Assembly: GCF_036053395.1 (NCBI RefSeq) | Contig: NZ_CP107942.1 | Coordinates: 8,016,501-8,080,500, forward strand | Source: Actinoplanes sp. NBC_00393 | GTDB lineage: Bacteria; Actinomycetota; Actinomycetes; Mycobacteriales; Micromonosporaceae | Reading direction: 5' to 3' | DNA: 64,000 nt | In this document: positions 47,306-55,991 of the stretch, one piece after another | How positions within the stretch are numbered: position 1 is the first letter of the stretch | Layout of the letters: each line of letters begins with the position of its first letter | Translations under genes and position numbers: made by a program | Notes under the pieces: generated by a model | Seen by the model: only the letters and a program-made list of their open reading frames with translations | Told to the model about the DNA's origin: nothing | Database searches by the model: none

Positions 47306-48481
47306 ATGTCAGTCTCGGTGAACAGCCGGCGAAACCGTTTACGCTCCGCTCTCGCGGTGGTGCTGACGGTCCTCGTCGTGCTGCCGACCGCAGCCCTGTT
47401 CCTGCGTGTCCTGAATGAGACCTCGGAACAGCGGAGCAACACAGATCTGGCGAAGCAGGGCGTCGAGTACCTCGGCGCGCTCGGTGGCCTGATCACCTCG
47501 CTGGCCGAGTCGCAGTCATCGGCCCTGCAGAACGTCTCGGCGGAGCCGGCCTCGCTGACCGCCGCCGTCGCCCGCGTGCAGGGAGTCGACGAGCGCCTCG
47601 GTGAGGACCTCGACACCTCGCAGCGCTGGGCCGGCCTGAAGGAGAAGATCGGCCGTCTCCCCGGCGTCACCGGCACCTCGGAGGAGATCTTCCAGGCACA
47701 CGTCGAGGTCTCCGACCTGGCCCTGGCGCTCTACGCCACGGTCCGGGAGAACTCCACGCTCAACCGTGACCCGGAGAGCGACGTCTGGTTCCTCCAGCAG
47801 GCCGTCGCGGTCGACATGCCGGAGACGGTGACCCGGGTGAGCCGCATGGGCGACCTGGCGAACATGTACGCCGCCGCGAAGCGGAGCCAGAAGCCCGCCA
47901 CGTTCGCCCGCTTCGGCTACGAGGTTCTCGCCGTGCAGGAGGCGGCCGCCGAGCTCACCGACAACCTCCAGGAAGCCGCCAACGACACCGACAGCGCCAC
48001 GCTGAGCGGAAACCTGGTGCAGAACCTGGACCGGTTCCGCCGTGGTGTCGAAGCCGCCAACCGTGGCGCCAACTTCGCCGGCGGTGTCCCGGACGTCTCG
48101 GCCATGGTGACCGCCCAGAGCACCCTGACCACCGCGCTGGCCGCACTCTCCAACGCCGTGCTGACCGAGATGAACACCCTGCTCGAGGACCGTTCGGACG
48201 AGCAGACCTACCGGACGATCGAGGCCTGGGCGCTGCTCGGTGTCGCGGTCGCGCTGATCCTGGTCGCCACCTTCTGGACCCGCTCGCGGGGCCGCCAGAC
48301 CAGCGCGCCGGCTGCGGCGAACGACAGCCGCGAGGTGTCGGTCCAGGGCGACAACACCGGTTCCGGCCCGGCCGGCGGCGCCTACGGCGGCAGCCCGTAC
48401 GACCCCGTGCCGAACTACGGGGAGATGCCCCGCTACGGCGACAGCGCTAGTCGGCAGGAGCGTTCCGGTGCTCTTCGGTAA
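47306..48481 (+). CDS. Sensor-like membrane protein heading the conservon
   Basis: A 391-residue protein. TM1 lies at about residues 14-37, followed by a helical extracytoplasmic domain to about 300 and TM2 (about 305-325, WALLGVAVALILVATFW). A cytoplasmic Gly/Pro/Tyr-rich tail of about 65 residues follows. The layout resembles the sensor half of the next gene's histidine kinase, but HAMP and kinase domains are missing. ATG at 47306 has GGAGGAC 7-9 nt upstream. Its end overlaps the kinase start by 14 bp, so the two are coupled. Confidence 0.8.
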   Translation: MSVSVNSRRNRLRSALAVVLTVLVVLPTAALFLRVLNETSEQRSNTDLAKQGVEYLGALGGLITSLAESQSSALQNVSAEPASLTAAVARVQGVDERLGEDLDTSQRWAGLKEKIGRLPGVTGTSEEIFQAHVEVSDLALALYATVRENSTLNRDPESDVWFLQQAVAVDMPETVTRVSRMGDLANMYAAAKRSQKPATFARFGYEVLAVQEAAAELTDNLQEAANDTDSATLSGNLVQNLDRFRRGVEAANRGANFAGGVPDVSAMVTAQSTLTTALAALSNAVLTEMNTLLEDRSDEQTYRTIEAWALLGVAVALILVATFWTRSRGRQTSAPAAANDSREVSVQGDNTGSGPAGGAYGGSPYDPVPNYGEMPRYGDSASRQERSGALR

Positions 48482-51400
48482 GTTCCGCATCCTGGGCAAA
48501 CTCGCCCTGTTGGTGCTCGTACCGCTGCTCGGCGTCGTGGGCCTGAGCATCCCGGTCATCTTCGAGCGCATCGACGCGGCCCGTGACGCCCAGAACACGT
48601 CCGACACTGTCCAGATGGCTACCGAGGTGAGCTCGGCACTGATCGAGCTCCAGGAGGAGCGGCTGCTCTCGGTCGGTTACCTCCTCAGCCTCGTGGACCG
48701 GCCCCGGCTCGTGGTGCAGAGCGCCGAGGCCGCCAACGCGGTCGCCGAGCTGGCCGACCTCGAGAACCTGCCCGACGAGCTGAGCCGGGCGATCAGCCGG
48801 GCCGCCACCCTGAACAACACCCGGCAGAACGTGCTGAACAAGGCGATCGATCCGGTCACGCTGGTCACCGAGTTCACCAATGCCATCACGCCGCTCATCG
48901 ACGGTCTCGGCCTCTCCACGGGCGCCGACCTGACCACCGGCGTCGGCCGCCAGGTGTACGCGCTCGACCGCGCCATGCGTTCCGACGACCTGATCAGCCA
49001 GGCGACCTGTTACCTGGCCACCGCCGTCGTGTCCGCGGCGGACCCGCAGGCCGCGGCTCTGCTGCTGAGCCAGTTCAACGCGACGTTCAGCCAGATCCAG
49101 TCGATCATCACGACGTCCGAGGTGTACTTCACCGAGCAGCAGTACCGGCTGTACATCAACACGCAGGACGCCTTCGTCTTCCGCGTCGGTACGAACTTCC
49201 AGACCGCCCTCGCCAAGGACCCGACCAAGGCGCTGGAGGGCCTCGAGATCCGGACGCTGTTCCCGTCCCTGGAGTCGGTGACCATCCTCGGTAGCTTCGT
49301 CGAGAAGCGCGTCGCCAAGGACGTGGACAACACCGTCACCGACAACCGGGAGAGCGCGCTGCGCCAGGCGTTCCTCATCGGTGGTGGCTCGTTCCTGCTG
49401 CTCATCCTGGTGATCACGCTCAGCATCTTCATGGCCCGCGCGGTCGCCCGGCCGCTGCGCCGTCTGACCGTCTCGGCCGACCGCATCGCCCGTGCCGCCG
49501 AGGCCGAGCTGGAGCGCGTGGCCGACGACGAGCAGGAGGCGGCGGTCCGCCCGATTCGACTCGACCCGGTCGACGTCGAGGCCCAGGACGAGATCGGTGA
49601 CCTGGCCCGCGCGTTCGACCGCGTGCAGACCACCGCCGCCCGGCTGGTGGAACGGCAGGTGCTCGGCCGTCGTAACGTCGCCCAGATGTTCGGGCACGTC
49701 GGCCGGCGTACCCAGAACCTGGTCGGCCGTCAGCTGTCGCTGATCGACTCCCTGGAGCGCCGCGAGACCGACAGCGACCGCCTCCGCGAGCTCTACCGAC
49801 TGGACCACATGTCCAGCCGTCTGCGCCGGAACGCGTCCGCGCTCGTCGTGCTCTCCGGTGCCGCCGGTGCGAACGAGCACATGGCGCCGCTGCCGCTCTC
49901 CGACGTCGTACGTCTCGCCCTCGGTGAGATCGAGGACTACACGCGTGTCGAGGTCGACGTGCCGGAGGACATCGTCGTGGTGCCGGCCATCCTGGCCGAC
50001 CTGACGCTGCTCCTCGCCGAGCTGCTGGAGAACTCCACCTCGTTCTCCCCGCCGCACACCACCGTCACGGTCACCGCCGACGAGCTTCGTGGCGGCGCCC
50101 GCCTGGCGATCATCGACCACGGCCTGGGCCTCGCGCCCGAGCGTCTGGCCGAGGAGAACGCCCGGCTCACCCGCCGTGAGCGTCTCGACCTGGCCCCCAC
50201 CGAGGTGCTCGGTCTCTTCGTGGTCGGCCGGCTCGCCCGCCGGCACGGCATCGAGGTGACGCTGACCGACACCCCCGACGGTGGTCTGACCGCCTGGATC
50301 GACCTCAACCCGTCGCACCTGATCAACCGGGTGGAGAACCTGGCGATGGCCCCGGCGCCGAGTTACCCCTCGGCTCCGCCGGCCGCCGTCCCGGCTCCGC
50401 CGGCCGTGCCGCAGATCCAGGCGCCGGAGCAGGCGCCCGCATACTCCGGTGCGCCCTACTCCGGCGCTCCCTACTCCGGTGCCCTGCGCGGCAACACCAC
50501 CGAGGTCGCGATCACCAGTGCCGGGGTCCGTTCGGTGCCGGGCAGCCAGCAGCCGTTCGACCCGAACAAGCTGAGCCGGGCCACCCAGACGCTGGAGTCC
50601 ACCCACTCCTGGAACGCGTTCGGGTCGGCCGCTCCGGTCGCCGAGCCGGTCCAGGACCCGTACGCGGGTCAGCCGGTCTACGACGCCGAGCCGGTCTACT
50701 CGCCGGGTCCGGCGTACCAGGAGCCGGCCGCGCCGATCTACCCGCACGCGGGTGCGTCGCAGGAGCCGGTGGTCAGCTACGACATGGGTACGCCGGTCGC
50801 GGGCCGGGTCCCGGCCGCGCTGCCGGAGCTGCCGTCCGCGCCGTCGGCCGGCCCGACCTGGAACAACGAGCCGGTCCAGGCCTCGTGGAACGCTCCGGTC
50901 CCCGCTGTGGAGGCCCCGATGGCGTCAGCAACTCCGCCGGAGGCGCACATCCCGCAGCAGCGCACCCCGGAGGCCCCGCCGCAGCGCGGTGGGAACGCTG
51001 CTGCTCCGCTGCGCCGCCGGGTGCCCGGCAGCCAGCTGCCGACCGAGGCCGCACCGCAGAAGCACGCCGCCGCGCCCTCGCAGGACGACGCGCTCGCTGC
51101 ACGGGCCGCGTTCGACGCCTTCGAGGCCGGTGTCAGCCGGGCCCAGTGGGACGCCTCGGACACCAGCGTGTCGATGCCGGCCCCGGTCAGCCCGCCCGAC
51201 TGGAGCACCCCCGCCCCGGCCCAGGCCGAGTGGAACACCCCGGCACCGGTACAGGCCGAATGGAATGCACCGGCCCAGCCCGAGTGGAACACCCCGGCAC
51301 CGGCTCAGGCCGAATGGAACACCCCGGCACCGGCACAGGCCGAATGGAACACCCCGCAGTGGAGCACCCCGGCCCCGGAGGCGGCCCCGCCCGCTCCTCC

Positions 51401-51602
51401 CGCGCCGGCCGGCGGCTCCCCGCTGACCCGTCGCGTACCCGGAGCCACCCTCCCGCGCGACGAACCGCACCGCCCGACTCCACCGCCGGCCCCGGCCCAG
51501 CTGGACCCGGAAGCCGCACGAGCCCTGATGGATCAGTTCGAGTACGGAGTCGCACTCGCACTGAATGAAAGTCAGCCACAACACGAGGGACAACCGCGAT
51601 GA
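48468..51602 (+). CDS. cvnA: Conservon sensor histidine kinase (CvnA type)
   Basis: A 1044-residue kinase-like receptor. TM1 is about residues 9-31; a helical nitrate-sensor-like ectodomain runs to 295; TM2 is about 300-322, then HAMP (ARAVARPLRRLTVSADRI). A dimerisation region follows (RRNVAQMFGHVGRRTQNLV). The ATPase domain is about 507-618, with N-box LLLAELLENSTSFSPP and DHGLGL. No canonical H-box Glu follows the candidate histidine. The C-terminal 420 residues are Pro/Ala/Gln-rich with EWNTPAPAQA repeats. In Cvn systems this protein signals to the roadblock/GTPase module. Confidence 0.92.
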   Translation: MLFGKFRILGKLALLVLVPLLGVVGLSIPVIFERIDAARDAQNTSDTVQMATEVSSALIELQEERLLSVGYLLSLVDRPRLVVQSAEAANAVAELADLENLPDELSRAISRAATLNNTRQNVLNKAIDPVTLVTEFTNAITPLIDGLGLSTGADLTTGVGRQVYALDRAMRSDDLISQATCYLATAVVSAADPQAAALLLSQFNATFSQIQSIITTSEVYFTEQQYRLYINTQDAFVFRVGTNFQTALAKDPTKALEGLEIRTLFPSLESVTILGSFVEKRVAKDVDNTVTDNRESALRQAFLIGGGSFLLLILVITLSIFMARAVARPLRRLTVSADRIARAAEAELERVADDEQEAAVRPIRLDPVDVEAQDEIGDLARAFDRVQTTAARLVERQVLGRRNVAQMFGHVGRRTQNLVGRQLSLIDSLERRETDSDRLRELYRLDHMSSRLRRNASALVVLSGAAGANEHMAPLPLSDVVRLALGEIEDYTRVEVDVPEDIVVVPAILADLTLLLAELLENSTSFSPPHTTVTVTADELRGGARLAIIDHGLGLAPERLAEENARLTRRERLDLAPTEVLGLFVVGRLARRHGIEVTLTDTPDGGLTAWIDLNPSHLINRVENLAMAPAPSYPSAPPAAVPAPPAVPQIQAPEQAPAYSGAPYSGAPYSGALRGNTTEVAITSAGVRSVPGSQQPFDPNKLSRATQTLESTHSWNAFGSAAPVAEPVQDPYAGQPVYDAEPVYSPGPAYQEPAAPIYPHAGASQEPVVSYDMGTPVAGRVPAALPELPSAPSAGPTWNNEPVQASWNAPVPAVEAPMASATPPEAHIPQQRTPEAPPQRGGNAAAPLRRRVPGSQLPTEAAPQKHAAAPSQDDALAARAAFDAFEAGVSRAQWDASDTSVSMPAPVSPPDWSTPAPAQAEWNTPAPVQAEWNAPAQPEWNTPAPAQAEWNTPAPAQAEWNTPQWSTPAPEAAPPAPPAPAGGSPLTRRVPGATLPRDEPHRPTPPPAPAQLDPEAARALMDQFEYGVALALNESQPQHEGQPR
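51201..51370 (+). repeat. In-frame 30-bp repeats in the cvnA tail
   Basis: TGGAACACC-type landmarks at 51231, 51261, 51285, 51315 and 51345 (steps 30, 24, 30, 30) encode EWNTPAPAQA decapeptides. All steps keep the frame. Confidence 0.85.
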
Positions 51603-52045
51603 CTTCCCCTTACTCCACCGCGCAAAGTCAGCTCAGCGCCGAAGCCAAAACCTTCAACTGGCTGCTGGACTCGTTCACCTCCGGTACCGCGGGCGTGATC
51701 GAAGCCATTGCGGTGTCCTCCGACGGTCTCCTGATGGCCATGTCGGCGATCAAGGACCGGCCGAACGCCGAGCGTCTCGCGGCGGTCGTCTCCGGTCTGA
51801 CCAGCCTCGCCGGCGGTGCCGCCAGCTGGTACCGGCTGGGCGCCCTCAACCGGGTCATCATCGACATGGCTGACGGATACCTGCTGGTCACGGCGATCAG
51901 CGCCGGCTCGGTGCTCGGCGTCATCGCCGACCGGTCCGCGAACCTCGGCACCCTGGCGTACGAGATGACGCTCTTCGCGACCCGTGCCGGCGGTGCCCTG
52001 AGCCCGCGCCTGATCGCCGAGCTGAAGAACGCCGTCCAGCAATGA
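51599..52045 (+). CDS. cvnB: Roadblock/LC7 protein (CvnB type)
   Basis: A 148-residue roadblock/LC7-fold protein (LLDSFTSGTAGVIEAIAVSS, DGYLLVTAISAGSVLGVI) with no membrane segment. In conservons it associates with the GTPase as a regulator. ATG at 51599 overlaps the kinase stop (ATGA). Confidence 0.93.
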   Translation: MTSPYSTAQSQLSAEAKTFNWLLDSFTSGTAGVIEAIAVSSDGLLMAMSAIKDRPNAERLAAVVSGLTSLAGGAASWYRLGALNRVIIDMADGYLLVTAISAGSVLGVIADRSANLGTLAYEMTLFATRAGGALSPRLIAELKNAVQQ

Positions 52046-52503
52046 CCTACCCGGACCCCGACGACCCGGTACCTCCGGCGCGCCCCGGAGTCCGGCCCTT
52101 CCTGCAGTCCGGTCCGCAGCACTCGACCGGCGGCTACACCCCCACCGGGGAACACCCGCCGGTCGAGCAGTCGACCAACAGTCTGCGCCCGTTCGTCATC
52201 ACGTCCGGGCGGACCGATGGAGGAGACCCCGACATCGGTATGGAAACTCAGGTGACGGTGGTGCCCGGTGCACCCCCGTCGCGGTTGTCTCCGGAAACCA
52301 GGGCGATCGTGGCTCTCTGCGAGGAGAGCCCGATCTCGGTGGCTGAGATCTCCGCTCGGTTGCGCCTCCATCTGGGGGTCTGCCGAATCCTCGTCGGTGA
52401 CCTTCGGGCCGCCGGCCAACTGGACGTCCACGTGCTGGACAACGACACACCTGACCCCGAGACCATCATGCGAGTGATCCGTGGACTTCGATCCATCAGC
52501 TAA
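52042..52503 (+). CDS. cvnC: DUF742 protein (CvnC type)
   Basis: A 153-residue DUF742 protein. A disordered N-terminus (Pro/Gly, about 1-45) precedes RPFVITSGRT and a winged-helix-like region (ISVAEISARLRLHLGVCRILVGDL) near residues 93-116. It overlaps cvnB by 4 bp and cvnD by 23 bp. Confidence 0.92.
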   Translation: MTYPDPDDPVPPARPGVRPFLQSGPQHSTGGYTPTGEHPPVEQSTNSLRPFVITSGRTDGGDPDIGMETQVTVVPGAPPSRLSPETRAIVALCEESPISVAEISARLRLHLGVCRILVGDLRAAGQLDVHVLDNDTPDPETIMRVIRGLRSIS

Positions 52504-53110
52504 CCGCGTCGTCGGTACCGCGCGCATACCCGGTGCCCCCGCGCCCAAGAAGGCGCCGGTCCCGGTAAAGATCATCGTGGCCGGTGGCTTCGGCGTGGGT
52601 AAGACCACGACGGTCGGCGCCATCTCCGAGATCGCGCCGCTGACCACCGAGGCCGAGATGACCTCGGAGTCGGTGGGTATCGACGACCCCGGTCAGGCGA
52701 CCATGAAGACCGGTACGACCGTCGCGATGGACTTCGGCGTGCTGACCATCGACCAGACGCTGAAGCTCTACATCTTCGGCACGCCGGGCCAGACCCGGTT
52801 CGCCTTCATGTGGGACGACCTGGTCAAGGGTGCCCTCGGAGCGCTCGTCGTGGTCGACACCAACCGGATCGACGACTGCTATCCGGCGGTCGACTACTTC
52901 GAGCGGGCCGGCCTGCCGTTCGTGGTCGGTATCAACACCTTCAACGGGCAGCTGAGCTACAGCATCGACGAGGTGCGCTGGGCGCTCGCCGTCCGTGAGG
53001 ATGTCCCGGTCATCTCCTTCGACGCCCGGTTCCGTGGATCCGTCCGGGACGCGTTGCTGGTGGTGCTGGACCAGGCACTCGACAAGGCGATCCGGATGAA
53101 GTCGTCGTAG
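52481..53110 (+). CDS. cvnD: Conservon small GTPase (CvnD type)
   Basis: A 209-residue Ras-like GTPase with G1 GGFGVGKTT (about residues 35-43), G3 FGTPGQ and a G4-like VGINTFNG. It belongs to the bacterial MglA/Cvn GTPase group that carries signals from the receptor kinase. GTG at 52481 overlaps the end of cvnC; KIIVAGG follows a short Pro/Ala leader. Confidence 0.93.
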   Translation: MDFDPSANRVVGTARIPGAPAPKKAPVPVKIIVAGGFGVGKTTTVGAISEIAPLTTEAEMTSESVGIDDPGQATMKTGTTVAMDFGVLTIDQTLKLYIFGTPGQTRFAFMWDDLVKGALGALVVVDTNRIDDCYPAVDYFERAGLPFVVGINTFNGQLSYSIDEVRWALAVREDVPVISFDARFRGSVRDALLVVLDQALDKAIRMKSS

Positions 53111-53206
53111 GGTGTCGTGCCGGTCGCCCGGTGAAAGTTTCCAAACCTGCCTCGCTGAGGGCAGAGTAGGGGTACCGGGCGACCGCGTGAGAAAGAGGAC
53201 GGTGAC

Positions 53207-54253
53207 GTGCGAGGCGGATTGGACGACGCGCTCGACAAGCTCGCCCGGCGGGACGAGCTGAGGCGCCGCGCCGCCGGAGAGTCCCCCGGCACACCGCCGG
53301 CGGTGACCGAGCTGGTCGAGGCCATCGCGGCAGTGGTCTCCCGCTATCCGGAGTTGAACGTCACGGTCGGCGTCGAGGGCGCCGGCGATCCGACGTTGCT
53401 GCATTTCGCCCAGCTCGACGGTGTCGTGCAGGTCAGCGCCGATCACGCGGTCGCGGCCCGGGCCACCGAGGCGGCGCCGAAGCACGCCGACTTCGAGATC
53501 GAGGTCGAGGAAGACGAGCCGGTGGTGGCCGAGCCGCCCCGGGGCAGCCACGACGATCAGGACCGTTTCGGTCCCACCGACTTCGAGTACGCGGAGCCGC
53601 CGACCGCCGAGCGCCCGTTCGTGTCGCCCGCCTATCCGTCGGCGCCGGAGCCACCCGTCTCGCCCGCGCACGGTTACGGCTATCCCGCTCCGGAGCCGGC
53701 CTACGGTCATCACCCGGGCGAGACCAGCCGCGACGATCTCGCGGCCCGCATGCGTTCGGCCAACGGCGCGACCGCGGAGCAGGCCGGTGTCGATCCCGCG
53801 CGGCATGCTGCGCATCCCTTCGCGGCTACCCCGCCACCCCCGATCCCTCATCCGTACGCGCAGACGCCGCCCCCACCCCCACCGCCCTACGCCGAGCCAC
53901 CCCGCCAGCACTCGGCACCGCCCTTCACTCCGCAGTACCCCGAGCCGGCCGCACCGTCGTTCAACGCCCACCAGCACCCGGAGCCGGCCGCGCCGTCGTT
54001 CAACGCCCACCAGCACCCGGAACCGGCCGCGCCGTCGACCGCTGCTCATCAGGCGCCGGAGCCCATGCCGTTCCCGGCACAGCACGCCGAGCCGCAGCCC
54101 GACTTCCCGGAGCCGCAGCCCGGCTTCCCCGAGCCACTGGCGCAGCCGATCCCTCTACAGGTCGAGCGACCCGAGGAGACCGAGATGGCGGCCCGCCGCC
54201 TGGCCGCGATGCTGCGCGACGACCCGACGCTGCTCGACAACCCACCGGCCTGA
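53207..54253 (+). CDS. Proline-rich protein after the conservon
   Basis: A 348-residue protein. Residues 1-90 form a small folded domain (LDDALDKLARRDELRRRAA, PPAVTELVEAIAAVVSRYPELNVTVGVEG). The rest is Pro/His/Gln/Glu-rich and probably disordered, with a 13-residue repeat (FNAHQHPEPAAPS). The family is unknown. GTG at 53207 has AGAGGA upstream. It lies 96 bp after cvnD and may belong to the same transcription unit. It carries no signal peptide. Confidence 0.75.
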   Translation: MRGGLDDALDKLARRDELRRRAAGESPGTPPAVTELVEAIAAVVSRYPELNVTVGVEGAGDPTLLHFAQLDGVVQVSADHAVAARATEAAPKHADFEIEVEEDEPVVAEPPRGSHDDQDRFGPTDFEYAEPPTAERPFVSPAYPSAPEPPVSPAHGYGYPAPEPAYGHHPGETSRDDLAARMRSANGATAEQAGVDPARHAAHPFAATPPPPIPHPYAQTPPPPPPPYAEPPRQHSAPPFTPQYPEPAAPSFNAHQHPEPAAPSFNAHQHPEPAAPSTAAHQAPEPMPFPAQHAEPQPDFPEPQPGFPEPLAQPIPLQVERPEETEMAARRLAAMLRDDPTLLDNPPA

Positions 54254-54269
54254 CCCGGCACCTCCCTCC

Positions 54270-54293
54270 AGCCGCCCGCCAACGCGGGCGGCT
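54270..54293 (+). terminator. Terminator of the conservon region
   Basis: A perfect 10-bp stem (54270-54279 with 54284-54293) with a 4-nt loop, 17 bp after the stop. Confidence 0.85.
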
Positions 54294-54513
54294 GTTGCAT
54301 GCGCGTCACCGCTCGACTACTCAGCGTGCGCTTTGTTCACCCCTCGCCCGCCAGAGCGGAAATTACTCAGCGCAATCACGAGAATGCGGCGCGAGATCAG
54401 TCTCGAATCCCGCGAATCGGGCGTATCGCGTCCGGTTTCGCCAGCTCAGCGCAGTCTGAGATGTCTGGGTTAGCCCTTTTGGTCAACATCCGGCCCCGTT
54501 CCGATGGCACCCC

Positions 54514-54542
54514 TTGAGTCACGCTCGGTAGTTCCCTAATGT
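54514..54542 (+). promoter_or_regulatory. Sigma-A-type promoter of the exopolysaccharide operon
   Basis: TTGAGT (54514-54519) and TAATGT (54537-54542) are separated by 17 bp, giving a start near 54549 and a 5' leader of about 70 nt before the GT2 gene. The rest of 54294-54618 shows no gene. Confidence 0.65.
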
Positions 54543-54618
54543 CCTATTACGTCCAAGAGAGCAGCTCAACAAGCTCGACGGACATCACGAACAGTGACCA
54601 GGCCGGGGGAGGGCACCG

Positions 54619-55941
54619 ATGAGCGCATCGGAAAGCTGGCTCATAGCAGTCGCCGGCTACGCGGTCCTGCTGGCCTGGCCGATCTCCACGGTGATCCTGG
54701 TGTGGTTCGCGGTCCGCTACGTCGGCACCCACCGCGCCAAGGTCGTCAACCGGGCAGTGGCCGGCGGCGACGGCCGGCCCGAGCACTTCTGGATCATCGT
54801 CCCGGCCCTCAACGAGGAGGCCGTCGTCGCCAACACGGTCAACGCGGCGCTCGGCCTGCGCGGGCCGTCCGGCACGCTGGCCCGGGTCCTCGTGGTCGAC
54901 GACGGATCCGACGACCGCACCCCCGAGGTGCTCGCCGCGATCGACCACCCGCGCCTGCACGTGATGCGCCGCGAGCTGCCCGAGGCGCGGCAGGGCAAGG
55001 GCGAGGCGCTGAACGCCGCGTACCGCTACATCGCCCAGCAGACCGCGGAGGCCGGTGTCCGCCCGGACCGGGTGGTGCTCGGCATCATCGACGGCGACGG
55101 CCAGGGCAGCGAGAACATCCTGGTCGAGGTCAACCGGCTGATGCGCGACACCAAGGTCGGCGCGGTCCAGGTGCAGGTCCGGATCCGCAACCGCAACAAG
55201 CTGCTCGGCGCGGTGCAGGACCTGGAGTTCGGCGCGATCGTGGACGCCTGCCAGAACATGCGGGACGCCCTGGACACCGTCGGGCTCGGCGGCAACGGCC
55301 AGTTCAGCCGGCTCTCCACGCTGCTGGCGCTCGGCCCGGCGCCGTGGTCCAGTTGCCTGGTCGAGGACCTCGAGCTCGGCCTGCGGATGCACCTCGGCGG
55401 CGTCTCGATCCGGTACACCTCGCGCGCCTCGGTCACCCAGCAGGCGGTCGTCGACGTCCGCCGGCTGACCCGGCAGCGGACCCGCTGGGCGCAGGGCAAC
55501 ATGCAGTGCGCCCGCTACCTCGGCCGGCTCTTCTCGTCGCCGCGGATCGCCCGGACCGCACTGGTCGAGATGCTGCACTACCTGCTCTCCCCGTGGGCGA
55601 ACGCGATGGTCACCGTCGGCCTGGCCACGATGACCCTGACCGGAGCGATCGGCCTGCTGATCGGGCAGCCGGTCCCGTTCCTGCCGACCTGGGTCGCCCT
55701 CGCCGAGAGCGTCGCCGTGTGGATCGCGGTGACGACGTTCCCCGGCCTGCTCTGGGCGCTGGTGCACAAGCACAAGCGCGGCGACGAGGGCATGCCGCGC
55801 ATGTTGATCGCGGCTCTCGCGTACCCCGCATTCTTGATCCTCGGTCTGGCCGCCACCTACCGCGCGCTCGGCCGGCAGGCCAGCGGCCGGCAGTCCTGGG
55901 CCAAGACCGAGCGGCTCGTCGAAGAACCGCTCGCCGCCTGA
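54619..55941 (+). CDS. Processive family 2 glycosyltransferase, membrane-bound
   Basis: A 440-residue GT2 enzyme like BcsA/NodC/PgaC. An N-terminal membrane segment (about 8-32) precedes the catalytic domain, with VVDDGSDD, the metal-binding DGDGQG, acceptor-site VEDLELG and QRTRWAQGN (the QxxRW polymerase motif). Several C-terminal membrane segments form the export channel. It should extend and secrete a beta-linked polysaccharide; the sugar is not set by sequence. The strong GGGGGAGGG ribosome-binding site suits high expression. Confidence 0.88.
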   Translation: MSASESWLIAVAGYAVLLAWPISTVILVWFAVRYVGTHRAKVVNRAVAGGDGRPEHFWIIVPALNEEAVVANTVNAALGLRGPSGTLARVLVVDDGSDDRTPEVLAAIDHPRLHVMRRELPEARQGKGEALNAAYRYIAQQTAEAGVRPDRVVLGIIDGDGQGSENILVEVNRLMRDTKVGAVQVQVRIRNRNKLLGAVQDLEFGAIVDACQNMRDALDTVGLGGNGQFSRLSTLLALGPAPWSSCLVEDLELGLRMHLGGVSIRYTSRASVTQQAVVDVRRLTRQRTRWAQGNMQCARYLGRLFSSPRIARTALVEMLHYLLSPWANAMVTVGLATMTLTGAIGLLIGQPVPFLPTWVALAESVAVWIAVTTFPGLLWALVHKHKRGDEGMPRMLIAALAYPAFLILGLAATYRALGRQASGRQSWAKTERLVEEPLAA

Positions 55942-55991
55942 TCCCGCAGGCGCAACTCCCCACCCCTCCCCCCGGAACAGAAGGCTCCCCC

